A stretch of 64,000 nucleotides of DNA from Emydura subglobosa (taxonomy: Eukaryota; Chordata; Testudines; Chelidae), in NCBI GenBank assembly GCA_007922225.1, contig ML680038.1, forward strand, positions 2,479,550 to 2,543,549. Reading direction: 5' to 3'. Both the position numbers and the translations under genes were made by a program. The first letter of the stretch is position 1, and each line of letters opens with the position of its first letter. Below are positions 60,241 through 64,000 of this stretch, in pieces. The notes beneath the pieces are model-generated. The model did not search any database, was not told where the DNA came from, and worked only from the letters and a program-made list of their open reading frames with translations.

Positions 60241-60469
60241 TGATTCTTCCTAAAGGGGCGGCATGAGACTCCATCCTGTGAATCGTTCTCCCCCTTTCAC
60301 TGCTACCACCGAGCCCACATTCGTGTCCATGAACCAGCACTTCACTGCCTGCTGGCAGGAGCCAGGCTCCCGCACGGGTGCACACGCAACCACCTCCTCG
60401 GTCCTTGCTCGATCCTGTTCTGAACAGCTCAGGTCGGGCTCTCCAAAGCCCAGCCCAGGGACAGGAGTC

Positions 60470-61210
60470 TGCAGCGGCCGTGAGCGGGGCGAGTCTCCAT
60501 GGGACTGGGGCACGTAGTAACCAGCGGACCAGGCCTGACTGCAGGGCAGGGGTGCGGGCAAAGGGGGGCCGGAGCCTGGCACCCCGCCTGCCCCAGTCGC
60601 CAAGCCGCTGCCGCGGGGGAGGAGGGCGCGGGCGGCGCGGCGCGGGGAGCAGCGGGCCATGGGGGCGGCGCGGGGTGACCAGGCCCCAGGCTCGCCCCAG
60701 CAAGGTGCCCCGGGCCCGGCGGGCCGGCACGGGGAGGCGGGGTCGGGCCGCCAGTCCCGGTGACGCTCCGGGGCCAGAGGCTTCAGCTCGACCCGGGCAC
60801 CAGCCCCGTGCGCAGGGGCCGGCCCGGCCCAAGGCACCAGCCCCGAAAGCTGCAGCCGGAGCCAGCCGGGCGGGACCGGGCCCAGCAGGGCCGCCTGGCT
60901 CCGGCCAGCCGCTCGCAGTCCGGGGGAGGGGGGCAGCGGGCAGCGGCCGCTCCAGGAGTGACTCCGGAGTCCGACCGCGACTCCTCGAGCGGCCGCCTCG
61001 CGCGCGCAGACTCGGTCCCGGTACGTTCGGGCGGGCCGCGGCTCTTCGTCCAGCCCCGGCTGCGCTTCGCCCGGGGCGGGCCTCCGGGAAGGGGCGGGGA
61101 CGGGGCCGGGGCCGGGGCCGGGCCGCCCGGTCTCCAGGCAACGGGGCAGCGGCGCGGGATCAACTTCGGGAGAGGGCCCGAAATCACAGCGCTTGAGAGT
61201 GGCGGGAGCC
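60470..61210. promoter_or_regulatory. CpG island, likely promoter of the DUF4515 gene
   Basis: It is about 740 bp of very high GC with dense CpG and GC boxes such as GGGGCGGGG at 61091-61099. Long open frames on both strands are a result of composition. It lies 0.6-1.3 kb before the coding exon at 61782 and is the only strong CpG island in the window. Whether it also serves a divergent transcript is unknown. Confidence 0.75.
61102..61124. repeat. Short GGGGCC hexanucleotide run
   Basis: Three full GGGGCC units (61102, 61108, 61114) plus a partial one lie in the CpG island, preceded by GGGGCGGGGAC. The G tracts can form a quadruplex. Confidence 0.9.
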
Positions 61211-61781
61211 GCGGGGGGAGCCTGGCCAGGGTGGGGGAGTCTGAGTGGTACGAGGTGGGGGGCGGTCTGGTTTGGGGGGGCTGGCATGGCGATGAGAGGA
61301 AGCAGGAGGTATGGGGAGAGGAGGGAGGGGCAGGCATGGGGTGGGGGAGAGGAGGGAGGGGCAGGCATGGCCCAGGGAAGCCATGACCCCCAACTCTGCA
61401 CACAGAGGGAGAAAATGCAGGCAGAAATGGCCTTCTCCAGGTCCCCTTTGCTCCATTGGTGTGGCAAGGGGCATGGGCACTTAAAACTCACAGATAATAG
61501 GATTTTAAGCAAAAATAGGAGGCTTCAGGAGACACCCTTTTAACCTGAGACCTATTCTGGCCGCCACACCTGTTTCTTTGCAGTCACCACTGTTGTCAAA
61601 TCCCCCAGCTGTGTTACAAGTCCTGGGGCCAGAAGTCTCTGTTTCCCAGCCCCCCACCCCCCCAGCTGCCCTTCACTGGGCTGTGAGCTGCTCTTGATGC
61701 TCACTGGGGGACTGTGTGTACAGGCTCTTGAACTGGCTTTTATTGTGTCTTTTTCTATTGTGTCTCTCTTAGGGCTCCACA
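61211..61781 (+). other. Probable 5' UTR intron of the DUF4515 gene
   Basis: A good acceptor (TTTTCTATTGTGTCTCTCTTAG) ends at 61772, ten bases before the ATG. It implies a non-coding first exon upstream, probably in the CpG island. The donor was not fixed; several GT sites such as CCCGGTACGT (61017-61026) are possible. Four G-rich GGAGGGAGGGGCAGGCATGG-type units occur at 61260-61370. Confidence 0.55.
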
Positions 61782-62627
61782 ATGCCCCCCAAGAGAGGGC
61801 AGAAGCTGCAGCAAGAGCAGAAGGGGCAGCCAGCTGGGGCTGCGCCCATGGAGGGAGCTGCCGAGGGGGATGCAGCCAGCAGAGAAGAGTTGCTGCTACA
61901 GCAGGAGTACAGTCGCCTTTGCAAGGAGCTGGAGGACGTGAAAGGGACACGGGTTCAGCTGCGGGAGGAGAACAAGTTCCTGCAGCAGGAGGCCCAGCAC
62001 CTCCGAGCTGAGAGCCAGGCATTCATGTGCTATGTGTCCAAGCGGGCTCAGCGGTGCCAGGATGCCATCATCTCCCTGAATGACCAAAACAAGCAGGCCC
62101 TAGAGGAGATCCGCAGGCAGCAGCAGGAACTCCTCACCCACTACCAGAGGAAGGAGGCAGCGCTGCAGGAGCAACTGTTGCACAAGGAGGGTGAACTTCT
62201 CCGCCTTACCAGGGAGGTTGAGGGCTTGTGGGAAATCCAGGCACTGCAGCAGGAGCAGGCTGCCCGCATCAGAGAGCTGCAGGGAGAGCTGTTGGCCGCC
62301 AGGCAGCAGCACACTCAGCACCTGCAGGAGACTAAGAGCTGTTTCCTGCAGGAGAAGGCTGCCTATGAGCAAAAGTCCCAGCAGCAAGTGCTCCGCCTGG
62401 TGCAGCAGGCACAGGAAGTGGCTGTGAGGTGCATGCAGGAGCATAGCGACCAGGTGAAACGTGAGAACAAAGAGCTGCGGGAAGAGCTGCTGCAGCTCAT
62501 CCAGCGATCACGCACACTGCATTTACATAAACGCCATTTAGAGGAGCAGGCGCAGCAGCTGCTGCGAGAGCGTTGCTACATGCAAAACATGGCTCGGCTG
62601 TGCCACACCCACCAGGGAAAGAAGTAG
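61782..62627 (+). CDS. DUF4515 coiled-coil protein, CCDC121/CCDC166-like
   Basis: It is a 281-residue protein in one coding exon. A basic, low-complexity N-terminus (MPPKRGQKLQQ, to about residue 33) is followed by almost continuous heptad-rich coiled coil, residues 35-260, rich in Glu, Gln, Leu and Arg. Family blocks are YVSKRAQRCQDAI (about 85-97) and a C-terminal ERCYMQNMARLCH. I recognise the DUF4515 family, which in mammals includes CCDC121 and CCDC166. Its N-terminus and the YVS-RAQRC block recall CCDC166, but CCDC121 lies near mammalian GCKR, so locus order favours CCDC121. The molecular role is unknown. The start is the first ATG after a strong acceptor (61772) in sequence ACAATGC. 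The reading frame is intact. Orthology is not settled. Confidence 0.88.
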   Translation: MPPKRGQKLQQEQKGQPAGAAPMEGAAEGDAASREELLLQQEYSRLCKELEDVKGTRVQLREENKFLQQEAQHLRAESQAFMCYVSKRAQRCQDAIISLNDQNKQALEEIRRQQQELLTHYQRKEAALQEQLLHKEGELLRLTREVEGLWEIQALQQEQAARIRELQGELLAARQQHTQHLQETKSCFLQEKAAYEQKSQQQVLRLVQQAQEVAVRCMQEHSDQVKRENKELREELLQLIQRSRTLHLHKRHLEEQAQQLLRERCYMQNMARLCHTHQGKK

Positions 62628-62916
62628 GCCCCAACTGTGACCCCCCAGGAATGAGCTAACAGAGAGATGGCCACTGCTCACTGCCGTAACCTGCTGTTGG
62701 TATGAGAATGATTTAGGACCACATTCTTCAGTAACAGCTTTGTTAATAAGCTATGTGAGGGAATTGAAATTCCCAGAGCATATTGAACTGGAAGGAACTA
62801 TAACTTTCAACAAAAAGAGAAGTAAGCCGAAAGGCCCTAGCGAGACATGGGCAGGGAACAATGTATCCAGCTATCTCACGTGGTTCTTATATGACCCCCC
62901 ATTGCTGTGATATCAG
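62628..62916 (+). other. Probable 3' UTR of the DUF4515 gene
   Basis: No AATAAA occurs close to the stop; TTAATAAGC at about 62740 is a poor variant. The next AATAAA hexamers, at about 63711 and 63880, lie in repeat DNA. The transcript end is undetermined. Confidence 0.4.
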
Positions 62917-63196
62917 AGTACCTCGCAAACGTTTAACGTATTTATCCACACAACAGCACTGTGAGGTAGGGCAGTGCTATTACTGGCTGTTTTGCTAAAA
63001 GATATGCTCTAGAAATTATTTTTGGGGAGTTTTCTGGCCTGTGTTATACAGGAGGTCAGACTACAGGATTACAGTGGCTCCTTCTGGTCTTGGAATCTAT
63101 GATCCCCATTTCACAGCCTGTGGCAGAGCAGGGAGTGAATCCAGGTCTTCCAAACCCCAGGCTAGCACTCTAACTCCTGTGCCATCCTTCCTCGCC
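62917..63196 (-). mobile_element. MIR SINE split by a CR1 tail
   Basis: Plus-strand 'actgtgaggtagggc' at 62960 and 'ccccatttcacag' at 63104 are adjacent in MIR elements. The tRNA-like end is at 63120-63196 ('agtgaatccaggtctt'). Between them, 62990-63103, lies a CR1 3' end. The MIR is on the minus strand. Confidence 0.65.
62990..63103 (+). mobile_element. CR1 3' tail inside the MIR
   Basis: It contains the phrases 'gaggtcagactac' and 'ccttctggtcttggaatcta' typical of CR1 3' ends, and stops at the MIR resumption. Confidence 0.6.
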
Positions 63197-63261
63197 ACAG
63201 AGATTTACCCTGGGCCCATGCTGTTTTGCCAGCTCTTGTGCTTTTATCATGAGTCTTGTGG

Positions 63262-63590
63262 TCTTTAGAGAGACAAGTCTTTTATTGGATCAACTTCTGT
63301 TGGTGAGGCGGACAAGCTTTTGAGCTACATAGAGCTCTTCTTCAGACCATCCCCCCACCCAGAAACGTGCCTCTGAAGTCCCTTCTCCCTAGTCAGCAAT
63401 GTGTCCCTAATGGACTATCCCCACAGCTAGCAACCCATCCCTGAGATACAATCCCCTCCCAGCCAGCAGTGTATCTGCAAGAAGAAGAGCTTTGAATGAC
63501 TTGAAATCTCATCTCTCTCACCAACAGAAATTGGTCCAATGCTTACCTTGTCTCTCTAATATCCTGGGACCAACATAGCTACAACTATAT
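63262..63590. repeat. Inverted pair of hammerhead-like repeat ends
   Basis: The arms at 63267-63307 and 63519-63557 are inverted copies (about 85 percent by eye), each with CTCACCAACAGAA and TTGTCTCTC phrases. Next to the left arm, minus strand, lie CTGAAGA (63345-63339), a GAGCT/AGCTC hairpin and AAAAGC. Next to the right arm, plus strand, lie CTGCAAGA (63475), a hairpin-like stretch and GAAA (63503). Confidence 0.6.
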
Positions 63591-63654
63591 TGGTGTTATT
63601 TTTGGTATTTCTGGAATCCTGTGATTAGGAGAAAATCTGAGGCTTTTCTTTTTT

Positions 63655-63950
63655 TAAATAACTTATTTTTTCCCTGTCTCATACCAGAAGAACAAGGGGA
63701 CATTCAGTGAAATAAAAAAGTGGCAAATTCAGAACTAACAAAAGGAAATACTCTTTCACACAATGTGTAATTAGACTGTGGAACTCACTGACACAGGAAG
63801 TCGTTGAGGCCAGGAATGTAAGATTAAAAAAGATTGGACATTTATATGGATGATGACTATCCAGAATTATATTTAATGGTAATAAAATTTAGATGAAGTG
63901 GGAATTACTGTAGAATTCTGTCCTGGAAGGAGAGTAAGGAGCTCCAGACC
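63655..63950 (+). mobile_element. CR1-like tail fragment at the window edge
   Basis: The phrases 'gtggaactcactgacaca' and 'ggtaataaaatttag' resemble an old CR1 3' part. The fragment is degraded. Confidence 0.5.
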
Positions 63951-64000
63951 AGCACATCTCAGTCTCCATTGGAGAAGCAAGGCATTAATTTATTGTTGTT

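Noticed and set aside
60059..61512. Minus-strand open frames of 360 and 420 codons and plus-strand frames of 272 and 208 codons in the CpG island
   Set aside because: High GC removes stop codons in every frame. The frames overlap on both strands, are rich in Pro, Ala, Arg and Gly, and match no family I know. No GPN1-type P-loop exon was found.

Overview
The window looks like nuclear DNA of a sauropsid, most likely a turtle. The repeat load is dominated by CR1 LINEs with reverse transcriptase fragments on both strands, plus solo LTRs, hAT-type DNA transposons, small MITEs, a Ty3/gypsy remnant and a MIR. The genes have vertebrate GT-AG introns. No bacterial or viral gene organisation is present.

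Layout. 1-17 kb: intergenic DNA made of CR1 copies, a solo LTR (526-1517) inside a CR1, two MITEs and another LTR (12352-13017); no host exon was recognised. 17.3-44.8 kb: a complete 19-exon GCKR gene (glucokinase regulatory protein) on the plus strand. All exon phases join, the deduced protein is 616 residues, and a poly(A) signal lies at 44797. Its introns carry CR1s, LTRs and MITEs, and several degenerate minisatellites lie close to splice sites. 45-60 kb: a gene-free block of nested mobile elements: an LTR split by a CR1, two more solo LTRs, a Ty3/gypsy remnant inside a G-rich minisatellite, and a CR1 containing a 2.9 kb hAT element that contains another small transposon. 60.4-61.2 kb: a CpG island with GGGGCC repeats. 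61.78-62.63 kb: an intronless-coding coiled-coil gene of the DUF4515 family (CCDC121/CCDC166-like), probably transcribed from that island through a 5' UTR intron. 62.6-64 kb: a MIR split by a CR1 tail, an inverted pair of hammerhead-like repeat ends and a CR1 fragment.

How the genes relate. GCKR is a liver regulator of glucokinase, and a candidate HNF1-like plus C/EBP-like cluster sits about 170-200 bp before its start codon. The DUF4515 gene is an unrelated neighbour; its closeness to GCKR recalls the mammalian GCKR-CCDC121 neighbourhood. No new gene system was found. The observations most worth following are the precise insertion histories (target-site duplications at most steps), the splice-site-adjacent satellites in GCKR, the ancestral proline codon at GCKR residue 446, and short repeats with a hammerhead-ribozyme-like core, one of them flanked by a 12-bp duplication.
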